A stretch of 64,000 bases of DNA, taken from Paenibacillus durus (GTDB lineage: Bacteria > Bacillota > Bacilli > Paenibacillales > Paenibacillaceae). The notes under the pieces were generated by a model. It was not told where the DNA came from, made no database searches, and was given only the letters and a program-made list of their open reading frames with translations. Below are positions 54,209 to 63,733 of this stretch, one piece after another. Position 1 is the first letter of the stretch. Every line of letters starts with the position of its first letter. The DNA is taken from positions 4,650,001 through 4,714,000 of the forward strand of contig NZ_CP009288.1 in assembly GCF_000756615.1 (NCBI RefSeq), read 5' to 3'. Both the position numbers and the translations under genes were made by a program.

Positions 54209-55231
54209 TTGAAAAAAGCTTTCATTACCGGCGTGACAGGTCAGGACGGATCATATCTGGCCGAACTATTACTGGGCAAAGGTTACGAAGTTCACGGGAT
54301 GGTCCGCAGAAGCAGCTCGATAAACACGGAAAGAATTGATCATCTCCTGGAAAATAAATCTGGAGACCGGCCGGATTTCGTTTTGCATTATGGTGATCTT
54401 GCGGACCCCGGAGGATTAAGCAGGTTAATCAGCAAAATTGAGCCTTCCGAAGTCTACAATCTGGGCGCGCAGAGCCACGTCAGAGTGTCCTTCGATATTC
54501 CGGAATTCACGGGGGATGTAGACGCCCTCGGTTCGATGCGCCTTCTGGAGAGCATTCGTGATATAAACCCCGGCATCCGGTTTTATCAGGCCTCTTCCAG
54601 CGAATTGTACGGCCTCGTCCAAGAAGTTCCGCAGAGCGAGAAGACCCCGTTTTATCCCCGCAGCCCTTATGCCGTCGCCAAGCTGTACGCTTACTGGATA
54701 ACCGTTAACTACCGCGAAGCCTACAATCTGTATGCTTGCAACGGCATCCTGTTCAACCATGAATCGCCGCGCCGGGGCAAAACTTTCGTCACCCGCAAAA
54801 TTACAACCGGCCTCGCCGACATCTTAAAAGGCAAACAGGAGCGTCTTGTGCTCGGCAATCTGGACGCCAAACGGGATTGGGGCTTTGCCGGCGATTATGT
54901 AGAGGCGATGTGGCTGCTGCTGCAGCAGGATCACCCGGAAGACTATGTTATAGCTACTGGGGAAACCCATACGGTAAGGGAATTCTGCGAGCTTGCCTTC
55001 CAGCATGCCGGGATTACGCTTGCCTGGACAGGTGAAGGCCTGGACGAAAAAGGAATTGACGCCAAGACGGGACGCGTGCTGATCACGGTAGGTGAAGAGT
55101 ATTTCCGGCCAAGTGAAGTCGATCTGCTCCTTGGTGATCCCACCAAAGCAAAAACGAAGCTGGGCTGGGAGCCAAAAGTGTCCTTCAAGGAGCTTGTCGA
55201 AATGATGGTCAAGAGCGATCAGGGTTCCTGA
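54209..55231 (+). CDS. gmd: GDP-mannose 4,6-dehydratase
   Basis: Converts GDP-mannose to GDP-4-keto-6-deoxymannose, the first step to GDP-fucose. The 340-residue SDR protein has TGVTGQDGSYLAELLL for NADP, VRRSSSINTERIDHL, the catalytic S/YxxxK in PRSPYAVAKLYAYWI, and NGILFNHESPRRGKTFVTRKI. The frame opens at 54161, but TTG 54209 (LKKAFITG) follows GAGGGG and matches family N-termini. First of the GDP-sugar cluster. Confidence 0.95.
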   Translation: MKKAFITGVTGQDGSYLAELLLGKGYEVHGMVRRSSSINTERIDHLLENKSGDRPDFVLHYGDLADPGGLSRLISKIEPSEVYNLGAQSHVRVSFDIPEFTGDVDALGSMRLLESIRDINPGIRFYQASSSELYGLVQEVPQSEKTPFYPRSPYAVAKLYAYWITVNYREAYNLYACNGILFNHESPRRGKTFVTRKITTGLADILKGKQERLVLGNLDAKRDWGFAGDYVEAMWLLLQQDHPEDYVIATGETHTVREFCELAFQHAGITLAWTGEGLDEKGIDAKTGRVLITVGEEYFRPSEVDLLLGDPTKAKTKLGWEPKVSFKELVEMMVKSDQGS

Positions 55232-55313
55232 TCGCTTCCATCCCTGCATTTATACAGGTTCACTTCGTATATAGGCAACTCAATACATTAGGTGAGAAGG
55301 GAGTCGCTTTAAC

Positions 55314-56243
55314 TTGGAGAAGAACAGCCGGATTTACGTAGCCGGACATAAAGGTCTTGTCGGCTCTGCTCTTGTCAGAAACCTGAAGGAGAAAGGATAC
55401 AAGAATATTATCGGCAAAACGCTGCAGGAGCTGGATCTGACGAACCAGGCGGCAGTGGAACGTTTCTTTGAAGAGTCGGATATCGACTATGTGTTTTTGG
55501 CGGCCGCCAAAGTCGGCGGAATCGTGGCCAACAACACCTATCCTGCGGATTATATTATGGAAAATGAATTGATCCAATGTAATGTCATCCGCAGCGCATT
55601 TAAGAATAATGTCAAAAAGCTTATTTTCCTCGGCAGCTCCTGCATCTATCCCAAACTCTGCCCCCAACCCATTAAGGAGGAATATCTCCTTACGGGGCCG
55701 CTCGAAACGACGAATGAAGCCTACGCGCTGGCCAAAATATCAGGGCTTAAAATGTGCCAATATTATAATCGCCAATACGGAACCAATTATATCAGTGTAA
55801 TGCCCACCAACCTGTACGGGCCTTATGACAACTTCGACCTCAACAACTCTCACGTCATTCCTGCCATGATCGCCAAAATAGATGCAGCCAAATCGTCAAA
55901 TCAACCCAGCGTGACGTTGTGGGGTACGGGCAAGCCGCGCCGGGAATTTCTGTATGTTGACGATATGGCGGACGCGTGCGTGTTCCTGATGGAGCATTAC
56001 GACGGTTCAGAGTTCCTGAATGTCGGTACAGGAGAGGATCTGTCCATCCGCGAACTGGCGGAAATGGTGAAAACTGTTGTCGGTTACGATGGCGAGCTGC
56101 TGTTTGATGCCGGCAAGCCGGATGGAACACCGCGCAAGCTGCTGGATGTGGCCAAATTGGAAAAGCTGGGCTGGAAGGCAAAGACCGGTCTGGAAGCAGG
56201 TCTTCGTGAAGCCTACCGCTACTATCTGGACCACGTCAAATGA
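55314..56243 (+). CDS. fcl: GDP-L-fucose synthase
   Basis: Epimerase/reductase that turns GDP-4-keto-6-deoxymannose into GDP-L-fucose with NADPH. The 309 residues show YVAGHKGLVGSALVRNL, LGSSCIYPKLCPQPIKEE, the SYK triad in ETTNEAYALAKISGLKM, and NLYGPYDNFDL. Start TTG with GAAGGGAG at about ten bases. It lies 82 bases after gmd and before manC, a complete GDP-fucose route. Confidence 0.95.
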   Translation: MEKNSRIYVAGHKGLVGSALVRNLKEKGYKNIIGKTLQELDLTNQAAVERFFEESDIDYVFLAAAKVGGIVANNTYPADYIMENELIQCNVIRSAFKNNVKKLIFLGSSCIYPKLCPQPIKEEYLLTGPLETTNEAYALAKISGLKMCQYYNRQYGTNYISVMPTNLYGPYDNFDLNNSHVIPAMIAKIDAAKSSNQPSVTLWGTGKPRREFLYVDDMADACVFLMEHYDGSEFLNVGTGEDLSIRELAEMVKTVVGYDGELLFDAGKPDGTPRKLLDVAKLEKLGWKAKTGLEAGLREAYRYYLDHVK

Positions 56244-56299
56244 CTTGCTGAAGCGGCGGCCTTACTCTCTCAGATCTCGACTATCGGGAAGGTGAACAC

Positions 56300-57379
56300 A
56301 TGGATAAATATGCGGTTATCATGGCCGGCGGCGCCGGACTGCGGCTGTGGCCCCTATCCAGGGAACACAAGCCCAAGCAGTTTATCAGCGTTAAAGGAAC
56401 GAGCAGCATGCTTGAGCAGACCCTTGAGCGCATTACCGAGCTGATACCGCCGGACAAATGTTATGTCATTACTAATAAAAATTATGCGGAGATTACGAGG
56501 GAAGTGCTTAAGGACATTATTCCCCCGCAAAATATTATACTCGAGCCTCTTCGTAAAAATACCGGGGCCTGCATATCTTATGCGGCCTTATTGCTGGAAC
56601 GCCGATTTCAAGACGGCACGGTCTGTTTCATTCCGGCTGACAGCTATGTCAACAATAAGCATGAGTACCTTAAAGCGATCCACCAAGCTTATAGGGAGAC
56701 CATTAACAGCTCCGATTTGACCATTATCGGCGTAAATCCGACATATCCGGCCACCGGCTACGGTTATATCAAAATTGATCCAAGCGAGCATACCGATCCC
56801 AAACCCCAGGTATCCCAGGTTCAGCAGTTCAAAGAGAAACCCGACATCGCCACTGCCCGCACCTACGTGGAATCCGGACAGTATCTGTGGAACAGCGGTA
56901 TGGTCGCAGGCAATCTGCAGGCCTTCAAGAGCGGAATTCAGCAGAATATGCCGGAACACTTCAATATTCTGTCAGCAGCGCTTAACCAGATCGACTCCCC
57001 CGGATTTGATTCAGTGATAGAGGAGGCTTTTGACCAACTGCCCGATATCTCTTTCGATAACGGAGTGCTGGAGAACAGCAGCAGCCTTACAGCCATTAAG
57101 GGCTACTTCGACTGGGATGATATCGGCAGCCTGGACGCGCTGGGAAAATTGATGGGCTACGACGACAGCGGTAATTCCGTCAGCGGCAGTTATGTCGGAA
57201 TGGATACTCAAGATTCGATCATTTTCACCAGCGATATACTGGTCACTTCCATCGGTCTCTCGAATATGATGATTATTAAGACGCAAGATGTATTACTGGT
57301 CTGTCCCAAAGAGAGGGCTCAGGATGTCAAAGCGTTCGTCCAATTGTTGAAACGTACCGGATACGGGGAGCGGACATAA
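56300..57379 (+). CDS. manC: Mannose-1-phosphate guanylyltransferase
   Basis: Makes GDP-mannose from GTP and mannose-1-phosphate. The 359 residues start with GGAGLRLWPLSREHKPKQF, then FIPADSYVNNK, FKEKPDIATARTYVESGQYLWNSGM and the FDWDDIGSLDAL block. It is the short form without the C-terminal phosphomannose isomerase cupin. GGAAGGTG precedes ATG. It feeds gmd and fcl. Confidence 0.94.
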   Translation: MDKYAVIMAGGAGLRLWPLSREHKPKQFISVKGTSSMLEQTLERITELIPPDKCYVITNKNYAEITREVLKDIIPPQNIILEPLRKNTGACISYAALLLERRFQDGTVCFIPADSYVNNKHEYLKAIHQAYRETINSSDLTIIGVNPTYPATGYGYIKIDPSEHTDPKPQVSQVQQFKEKPDIATARTYVESGQYLWNSGMVAGNLQAFKSGIQQNMPEHFNILSAALNQIDSPGFDSVIEEAFDQLPDISFDNGVLENSSSLTAIKGYFDWDDIGSLDALGKLMGYDDSGNSVSGSYVGMDTQDSIIFTSDILVTSIGLSNMMIIKTQDVLLVCPKERAQDVKAFVQLLKRTGYGERT

Positions 57380-57431
57380 AATGCCGCTTCGTCCCGCCTG
57401 ACGTAAAGGAAACATGGAGGTGATAAGGAAC

Positions 57432-58610
57432 ATGAACCGGTTACGTTTTATGCTGATTAGAGGTTACAGTCATAGTATTTGGATGGATATACGCCAGCTG
57501 CTGGAGCAGCTTCTTATCGCGGATTTGAGCGGCAGAATTCCGGTAGTGCATTGGGGCAGCAACAGCTTTTATAACGGAAAGATTTATACTAACGCTTTTG
57601 ATATGTATTTTGAGCCGGTGTCTAACTACGCAATCGAAGACTTAATGAATCCGGGCTACAGCTTTTTTCCATCCGTATGGCAGTATGACAATCTGCTGAT
57701 GCCTGACCCCGGGCAGGTCTCGCTGACTGAGCGGAGCATCGGGGAAATGCTGGAGAGCGATGCTGATGTCGTGGTATGTGACACGTATGCGAACAAACTG
57801 TCCGCCCTCTCTCTTGTTGGGGAGGATCACCCTTTGTACGGGATGGATACGATGCATGCGTACCGTTTTTTGATGCGCAAATATTTGAAACTCAAACCGG
57901 ATCTGACAAACAAGATCATGAAGTTTTTTTATTCTAATTCCCTGCATGAAGGACCCACTCTGGCTGTTCATGTCCGCGAAAACTTTTCCATTAGCGCATT
58001 TGAGAAGAACAGTTTAAACGAACGCTATCACGGTAAAGTGTATAAGATGAAAAAACACCCGGAGCAGAACACCAACGATACCCTTAAGCTTCACCAGATT
58101 TACCGGATTCATAAAGTGAATAAACTTGAAACGTCAAACAAGGACTATCATAAGGAAATCCAGTATATGCTTGGCAAATTCAACATTAAAAAGATTTTCC
58201 TGCTCACGGACTGCACGGAAATTCTGGATGAATACCGGGAGCGGTACGGATCGATGCTTGTGTATACGGATGCGCTGCGGCATTCCTCCAATGACGTCGA
58301 TGTTCCTTATCTTGAAACGCATATGCACCGCCGTCAAAACGGAATAGACGCCATATTGGACGCCTATATTGCCGCGAAATGCAGCTTTTTTATCGGCAAT
58401 GGCTATTCGAATATGTCTAAAGCCGTTACGTATCTTAATGACTGGGCCGATACCAATATCAAATTGATGTACTGGGTGCCGGAAAATTCGAGTTTAGCCA
58501 ATTATGCGGTGACCAATACCATCGTTTATCCCGACAATAAATTGGTTGGAAAATTCAAGCAGATCGCTTATAGCACGCACCGTACATGGAAAAAGCTGAA
58601 GGATCGTTAA
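57432..58610 (+). CDS. Putative fucosyltransferase-like protein 1
   Basis: A 392-residue protein, first of three tandem paralogues. Shared landmarks: FMLIRGYSHSIWMDIRQLLEQLLIADL, PVVHWGSNSFY, TNAFDMYFEPVSNY, LAVHVREN, IKKIFLLTDCTEILDEYRERYG and AKCSFFIGNGYSNMSKA. The VH(I/V)R block, (L)TD block and GNGYS end resemble GT23/NodZ-type GDP-fucosyltransferases, and the gene directly follows a GDP-fucose pathway. It differs from its paralogues by an insertion after HVREN (about residues 190-240). GGAGGTG before ATG 57432 sets the start. Acceptor unknown. Confidence 0.7.
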   Translation: MNRLRFMLIRGYSHSIWMDIRQLLEQLLIADLSGRIPVVHWGSNSFYNGKIYTNAFDMYFEPVSNYAIEDLMNPGYSFFPSVWQYDNLLMPDPGQVSLTERSIGEMLESDADVVVCDTYANKLSALSLVGEDHPLYGMDTMHAYRFLMRKYLKLKPDLTNKIMKFFYSNSLHEGPTLAVHVRENFSISAFEKNSLNERYHGKVYKMKKHPEQNTNDTLKLHQIYRIHKVNKLETSNKDYHKEIQYMLGKFNIKKIFLLTDCTEILDEYRERYGSMLVYTDALRHSSNDVDVPYLETHMHRRQNGIDAILDAYIAAKCSFFIGNGYSNMSKAVTYLNDWADTNIKLMYWVPENSSLANYAVTNTIVYPDNKLVGKFKQIAYSTHRTWKKLKDR

Positions 58611-58648
58611 TTCATTCTAAACCACTGGATTGGAGGTGCTCCGAACGG

Positions 58649-59728
58649 ATGCACCAGCAAAAGTTCTTGCTTATTAAGACGTGGGGGTGGGGCTTTTGGT
58701 CGGATATGGACCACCTGACCGGGCAACTGCTTGTAGCCGAGCTGACCAAACGAATACCGGTGGTGTATTGGGGGCCGCACAGCTTATACAGTGAATATAT
58801 CGATACGAACGCCTTTGAATTGTATTATGAACCCGTCTCCTCATACACCATCGATGACGTGCTTAGGCCTGAACACACCTTTTTCCCGCCGATCTGGAAT
58901 GCAAGCAACGCACTAGTGGAGGATCTGGATAAGACGGCGCGGCTTCACCGCGGCATTGGGGAACTGATGGCCAGCAAAGCGGATGTGGCCGTCAGCGACG
59001 TCCATTTCTTCTCCAAGCCGCTGCTCAGGTATATTCCAAAGAGTCATTGGGCATACGGGATGACCGGAGTACAGATCTACCGCCATCTGATCCGGAAGTA
59101 CTTGCGTTTAAAGCCTGATATTGAAGCGGAAATCAACGAATTTTACAATGCGCATCTGAAGGATCATCACCCGCTCCTCGGCGTTCATATCCGGGCCAGC
59201 GACAAAGTGCGCGAGGTGGAGAACCTTCAGCAGCTTAACAAGCAATATGATGGAGAAATCCGAAAAGTATTAAAGGAAGGAAAAATCGGCAAGTTATTTC
59301 TGATCACGGATTGCGATGATGCGATCGATGACTTCAACAAGCGCTACGGTTCGATAGTCGTATATACCGACTGCGTGAGAGCTCCCCGCAACTCCGTTAC
59401 CGAGGCTCCCCATCTGCAGAACTTTGTCGTAAAAAAAAGAAAAGGCATCGAGATCATCAAGGATACGTACCTTGCCACCAAATGCGATTATTTTATCGGC
59501 AACGGCTATTCCAATGTTTCCTTTTTCGTCAACCGGCTGAAGGACTGGCCGGACAGCCACATTAAGCTTTTTTACCGAACGTTGAAACAGGATAGAAAAA
59601 ATACCCGCAAACGGGCAAGAGCCGAATTGGCCACCAAATATTATCGGGCCAAGCAGCGGCGGGCTCAATATCCAAGTCTGTACGGAGGTGATAACCAGCA
59701 TGAGCATAAACCGATTTCTCCTGATTAA
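58649..59728 (+). CDS. Putative fucosyltransferase-like protein 2
   Basis: A 359-residue paralogue of its neighbours: KFLLIKTWGWGFWSDMDHLTGQLLVAEL, PVVYWGPHSLYSEYIDTNAFELYYEPVSSY, LLGVHIRASDKVREV, KLFLITDCDDAIDDFNKRYG and CDYFIGNGYSNVSF. The HIRASDK motif is closest to the HIRRTDK seen in GT23 fucosyltransferases. The C-terminal tail after residue 310 is Arg/Lys-rich. GGAGGTG before ATG 58649 is used; the frame extends upstream over the previous stop. It overlaps the third paralogue by 29 bases. Confidence 0.72.
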   Translation: MHQQKFLLIKTWGWGFWSDMDHLTGQLLVAELTKRIPVVYWGPHSLYSEYIDTNAFELYYEPVSSYTIDDVLRPEHTFFPPIWNASNALVEDLDKTARLHRGIGELMASKADVAVSDVHFFSKPLLRYIPKSHWAYGMTGVQIYRHLIRKYLRLKPDIEAEINEFYNAHLKDHHPLLGVHIRASDKVREVENLQQLNKQYDGEIRKVLKEGKIGKLFLITDCDDAIDDFNKRYGSIVVYTDCVRAPRNSVTEAPHLQNFVVKKRKGIEIIKDTYLATKCDYFIGNGYSNVSFFVNRLKDWPDSHIKLFYRTLKQDRKNTRKRARAELATKYYRAKQRRAQYPSLYGGDNQHEHKPISPD

Positions 59729-60659
59729 ACCTTGGGGGTACAGCATTTGGGCGGATGTGGATCATGTGGTTGGCCAGCTGCTCATTGCAGAGATCACGGA
59801 CCGGACTCCAATTGTGTACTGGGGCATGGACAGTCTGTATTCCGAGTCCGTGACGAAAAATTCGTTCGAGTTGTTCTTCGAGCCAATCAATGAACATATG
59901 CCTCATGAAGCCGTCCGGTCCGATTTTACGTATTATCCGCCCATCTGGACCAGTCATACTGTTCTGATGGAAGACCCGGACAAATTGAAATGGGAAGACC
60001 GGGATTTACAGGATATGATCGCTACTGACGCCAACGTGCTGGTCAGCGATGTGTATTACCATGTGGGCGCTATCGCACCCTGGATTCCCGATCGGCACCC
60101 TTTATTCGGCAAAACACCGCATCAGATATACCGTTATCTGTTCGACAAATACATTAAAATCCAACCCAGCATCCTTGACGAAGCCAAGCAGTTTGTTTAT
60201 GAGAATCCGCAGTTCCGTGATGAAAAACCGATTCTGGGCGTTCATATCCGGGCCAACGGCCTCGTAAGTGAAATTGGGCAGATTTATAATATCAACGATT
60301 ATTACCATCCCAATATATGGAGCTTTATGAGCAATTTCGAATGCCGTCATCTGTTTCTCATTACCGACCATTACAAGTTCGTCCGCCAATTCCAAAAGAT
60401 TTATGATAAATACGAAACCTTAATTGTCAGCGAGAGCAGGAAAGCGTTCTTCAGAGGCAGAATCCACCCGAACCGGTCCAATTATCCCAATCAGCGCCAT
60501 AAAGGAATTGAACTCATAAAAGACACCTCGGACATTATTAAAGACACGTATCTTGCCGTTCAATGCGACTATTTTATTGGCAATGGCTATTCCAGCTTGT
60601 CGAATACGGTGCTGCGGATGAAAGATTGGCCGGAGAAAAATATCAAGCTGCTGTATTAA
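59700..60659 (+). CDS. Putative fucosyltransferase-like protein 3
   Basis: A 319-residue third paralogue: RFLLIKPWGYSIWADVDHVVGQLLIAEI, PIVYWGMDSLYSESVTKNSFELFFEPI, ILGVHIRANGLVSEIGQ, HLFLITDHYKFVRQFQKIY and CDYFIGNGYSSLSNTV. It lacks the basic tail of the second protein. GGAGGTG nine bases before ATG 59700 supports this start inside the end of the previous gene, so translation is coupled. Last gene of the cluster. Confidence 0.72.
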   Translation: MSINRFLLIKPWGYSIWADVDHVVGQLLIAEITDRTPIVYWGMDSLYSESVTKNSFELFFEPINEHMPHEAVRSDFTYYPPIWTSHTVLMEDPDKLKWEDRDLQDMIATDANVLVSDVYYHVGAIAPWIPDRHPLFGKTPHQIYRYLFDKYIKIQPSILDEAKQFVYENPQFRDEKPILGVHIRANGLVSEIGQIYNINDYYHPNIWSFMSNFECRHLFLITDHYKFVRQFQKIYDKYETLIVSESRKAFFRGRIHPNRSNYPNQRHKGIELIKDTSDIIKDTYLAVQCDYFIGNGYSSLSNTVLRMKDWPEKNIKLLY

Positions 60660-60781
60660 AAGCGAATAATCGTGATCCTATTACAGTGACCGTTTGCCGG
60701 TATGCCGCCGGTGAGCGGTCGTTTGTTTTTTTATGAAAAGCCGCTCTTGCATCTCACTAGATTTTGCTTTATCCTAGTTAT

Positions 60782-60826
60782 GAAAATAATTTTCTTAATT
60801 TTATATATTATACTAAAAATAATTTC
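60782..60826 (+). promoter_or_regulatory. Likely RpiR operator region
   Basis: GAAAATAATTTTC is an exact palindrome, and AAAAATAATTTC repeats it 21 bases later, with TATACT between. Such AT-rich palindromes are typical of RpiR/MurR operators; autoregulation of the nag operon is inferred. Confidence 0.45.
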
Positions 60827-60856
60827 AACGATCGCATTAGAATACGAGGTGGGTTG

Positions 60857-61735
60857 ATGACTCCAATTCTGCATGCACTGGAGCACGAGAGGTCCAAGCT
60901 CTCCCAAACGGAGCGCAGGCTGGCGGAGCGGATACTTGCCTCCCCCGGCGAGATTGTCCATATGGGCATCACAGAGCTGGCGGAGCAATGCGGCATTAGC
61001 GCCGCGACAATCACGCGCTTTTGCAAGGTGTTTCACTTTAAGGGCTTCCCGGATTTCAAGGTGAAGCTGGCGGCTGAAATCGCCCACAGCGATGCGGCGC
61101 CTCTGACCGGCGGCTCCTCTTATCAGGATATTATGGCGGGCAATCCGCTTTCCGTCATCGTGGAGGCCATGCAGGCGAATCACCTCGCTTCCATCCGCGA
61201 CACGACGTCGCTGCTTGATATCGGGCGGCTCGAACAGACGGTCGATCTGCTCTGCCGCGCCCGGAGGGTCGATCTGTACGGCATGGCCACCTCATCGATT
61301 GTCGCTCAGGATTTCTATCAGAAGCTGATCCGGATCGGCGTGAACTGCACGGCCTTTGCCGATTCGCATATGCAGATCACCTCGGCCTCCTCTCTTGGGG
61401 AAGGGGACGTCGCCTTTGCCATTTCATACTCGGGGGAAACGCCCGAGACGATCGACGCGCTCATCTGCGCGAAGAACAGCGGCGCGTCTACGATCTCACT
61501 CACCTCATATGGCAGCAGCTCGCTTGCTTCGCTCAGCGGGATTTCACTCTTCTCCTCCTCCCTTGAACAAGGAATGCGCAGAGGAGATATGGCTTCGCGG
61601 ATCGCGCAGCTTCACATTATCGATATTTTATTTACCGGGATGGTCAGCAGAAGGTTTGGCGATTATATTCCGAAGCTGGAGCAATCCTACCGGAACGTTC
61701 AGCAATTCCGTCACAAACGGGGAGGTACAGAATAA
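60857..61735 (+). CDS. RpiR/MurR-family regulator of amino-sugar use
   Basis: A 292-residue regulator with an N-terminal HTH_6 (MGITELAEQCGISAATITRFCKVF) and C-terminal SIS sugar-phosphate domain (GMATSSIVAQDFYQKL, AISYSGETPETIDALI). GAGGTGGG before ATG 60857 fixes the start. It reads directly into nagB (stop TAA overlapping by one base region), so the three genes form one operon. The likely effector is a GlcNAc or glucosamine phosphate. Confidence 0.9.
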   Translation: MTPILHALEHERSKLSQTERRLAERILASPGEIVHMGITELAEQCGISAATITRFCKVFHFKGFPDFKVKLAAEIAHSDAAPLTGGSSYQDIMAGNPLSVIVEAMQANHLASIRDTTSLLDIGRLEQTVDLLCRARRVDLYGMATSSIVAQDFYQKLIRIGVNCTAFADSHMQITSASSLGEGDVAFAISYSGETPETIDALICAKNSGASTISLTSYGSSSLASLSGISLFSSSLEQGMRRGDMASRIAQLHIIDILFTGMVSRRFGDYIPKLEQSYRNVQQFRHKRGGTE

Positions 61736-62464
61736 ATGAACATTTTTAAGTTTAAAAACGACGAAGACTTCGTGCAGACGGGGGCCAATCTGGTCGCCAG
61801 CCTGCTTCAGAGCAGTCCGAAGGCGGTCCTAGGACTCGCCACCGGCAGCACGCCCATCGGCGTCTACGAACGGCTGGTCCAGATGCACCGCAAAGGTCTG
61901 GTAAGCTTTGCAAAAGCATCATCCTACAATCTTGATGAATACGTAGGACTTCCGGTAGATCACCCGGAAAGCTACCGCAGCTTCATGAACAAGCATTTGT
62001 TTGACCATGTCGACATCGACCTGTCCCGGACACATGTGCCTAACGGCAACGCCGGGGATCTGGCGGCCGAGTGCCTGGCCTATGATCAAATGCTGGAAGA
62101 GGAAGGGCCCGTCGATTTGCAAATTCTCGGCATCGGAAGCAACGGGCATATCGGCTTTAATGAACCCGATGCCAGCCTAACCAGCGGAACCCATGTCGTC
62201 GATTTGCTGCCGGAAACGCGGGAAGCCAATGCCCGGTTCTTCCCTTCGCTTGCCGATGTTCCAACGCAGGCGATTACGATGGGTGTCGGCAGCATCCTGA
62301 AGGCGCGGCAAATTCTGCTGCTCGTGCGCGGCGCGGAGAAAGCTGAGGCGATCCGGAACGCGGTGAAGGGGCCGATTACGACCCAGTGCCCCGCTTCCTT
62401 GCTTCAGAGCCATCCGAATGTCGTCGTACTGGTAGATGAAGGAGCGGGACAATGGCTGGATTAG
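61736..62464 (+). CDS. nagB: Glucosamine-6-phosphate deaminase
   Basis: Converts glucosamine-6-phosphate to fructose-6-phosphate and ammonia. The 242 residues have LGLATGSTPIGVYERL, the active-site LDEYVGL, LGIGSNGHIGFNEP and the TMGVGSILKARQILLLVRG block. GGGGAGGT precedes the ATG. It overlaps nagA by 13 bases. Confidence 0.96.
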   Translation: MNIFKFKNDEDFVQTGANLVASLLQSSPKAVLGLATGSTPIGVYERLVQMHRKGLVSFAKASSYNLDEYVGLPVDHPESYRSFMNKHLFDHVDIDLSRTHVPNGNAGDLAAECLAYDQMLEEEGPVDLQILGIGSNGHIGFNEPDASLTSGTHVVDLLPETREANARFFPSLADVPTQAITMGVGSILKARQILLLVRGAEKAEAIRNAVKGPITTQCPASLLQSHPNVVVLVDEGAGQWLD

Positions 62465-63639
62465 GCACGGACAATGAGCAGCTGCTGTATGGCAGGGTAC
62501 TGACTCCGGGGGGAATCACCCGGGGCGGGGTTGTCGCGGTGCAGGACGGCCTAATTGTATATGCGGGAGCAGCGCGCTGGCTGCCGGAAGCCTGCTCCGG
62601 CTGGCCGGAAAGCGAACGCGTGCAGGATGGCCTGCTTATTCCTGGCTTTGTCGATGTGCATGTTCACGGCGGCGCGGGGCATGATTTTATGTACGCCAAT
62701 GCTCAGGCGATTACGGAGATTGCCGGATTTCATGCCGCTAACGGCACAACGACAATGCTGGCCACAACGATGACCGCCTCTAAAGAGGCGATCGACCGTG
62801 TGCTTGGCGAGATCAACTCCTACCGCTTGGGGGAAATGCCATATGCGCAGTTGGCCGGGGTTCACCTGGAAGGACCTTTCATCAGCCCAAAATGGCCCGG
62901 GGCGCAAAATCCCGAGCATATCGTCCCGCCTAATGTAGAATGGCTGAAAGAATGGGCTGGGGCCTATCCGGGCTTGATTCGGCAGGTTACGCTTGCTCCC
63001 GAACGGGAAGGCGCGACGGAAGTTATATCTTGGCTGCGCAGACGTGGAATTACTGCCGCCCTCGGCCATACCGACGCCGCTTACGAACAGGTTATCGCCG
63101 CAGCAGACGCGGGTCTTAACCAGGCGGTGCATACGTTTAACCAGATGACTCCGCTGCATCACCGCAAGCCCGGAACGGCGGGCGCGGTCCTGTCCGATGA
63201 ACGGATACGCGCGGAGGTCATCGCGGACGGCATTCACGTTCATCCCGCGGCGATCACGATTCTGGCACGGCTTAAAGGACCGGAAGGCCTGATTCTGATT
63301 ACCGACGCAATGTCGGCTGCCGGCCTCAGCGACGGGGAGTATGCCATCGGTGATCTGCCGGTTAAGGTGCAGGATGGTGTAGCCCGCCTTCGAGACAACC
63401 CTGACGCTCTTGCCGGAAGCACGCTCACCATGATCGAGGGCTTCCGTTATCTTATTCAAGAAGCCGGCCTGAGTCTGGAGAATGCCTCCCGGGCCGCGAG
63501 TCTGAATCCGGCCATATCGCTTGGCATGGAGCGCAGCATCGGCTCGCTGGAAACCGGTAAGCGCGCGGATATTCTGCTGCTGGACGGCGCTCTTAACCTG
63601 CGCGGCGTATGGATCGGTGGACGCCGTCAGGAACTTTAG
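62452..63639 (+). CDS. nagA: N-acetylglucosamine-6-phosphate deacetylase
   Basis: Removes acetate from GlcNAc-6-phosphate, feeding NagB. 395 residues of the amidohydrolase superfamily: metal ligands in DVHVHGGAGHDF, HLEGPFISP, GHTDAAYEQ and HTFNQMTPLHHR, and the catalytic Asp in LITDAMSAAG. Starts inside the end of nagB with GGAGCGGG. A terminator follows. Confidence 0.96.
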   Translation: MAGLGTDNEQLLYGRVLTPGGITRGGVVAVQDGLIVYAGAARWLPEACSGWPESERVQDGLLIPGFVDVHVHGGAGHDFMYANAQAITEIAGFHAANGTTTMLATTMTASKEAIDRVLGEINSYRLGEMPYAQLAGVHLEGPFISPKWPGAQNPEHIVPPNVEWLKEWAGAYPGLIRQVTLAPEREGATEVISWLRRRGITAALGHTDAAYEQVIAAADAGLNQAVHTFNQMTPLHHRKPGTAGAVLSDERIRAEVIADGIHVHPAAITILARLKGPEGLILITDAMSAAGLSDGEYAIGDLPVKVQDGVARLRDNPDALAGSTLTMIEGFRYLIQEAGLSLENASRAASLNPAISLGMERSIGSLETGKRADILLLDGALNLRGVWIGGRRQEL

Positions 63640-63662
63640 GCATTTTATGTATACGGCAATTA

Positions 63663-63704
63663 ACGCAGAGGTTCATCCGCCGAGGATGAATCTCTGCGTG
63701 TTGC
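63663..63704. terminator. Terminator between nagA and yhcN-like gene
   Basis: ACGCAGAGGTTCATCC pairs with GGATGAATCTCTGCGT around a five-base loop. It is followed by GTTGCGTTT, lies between convergent genes, and could serve both. Confidence 0.8.
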
Positions 63705-63733
63705 GTTTGGCATTCGATACGGATAATGCTTCT

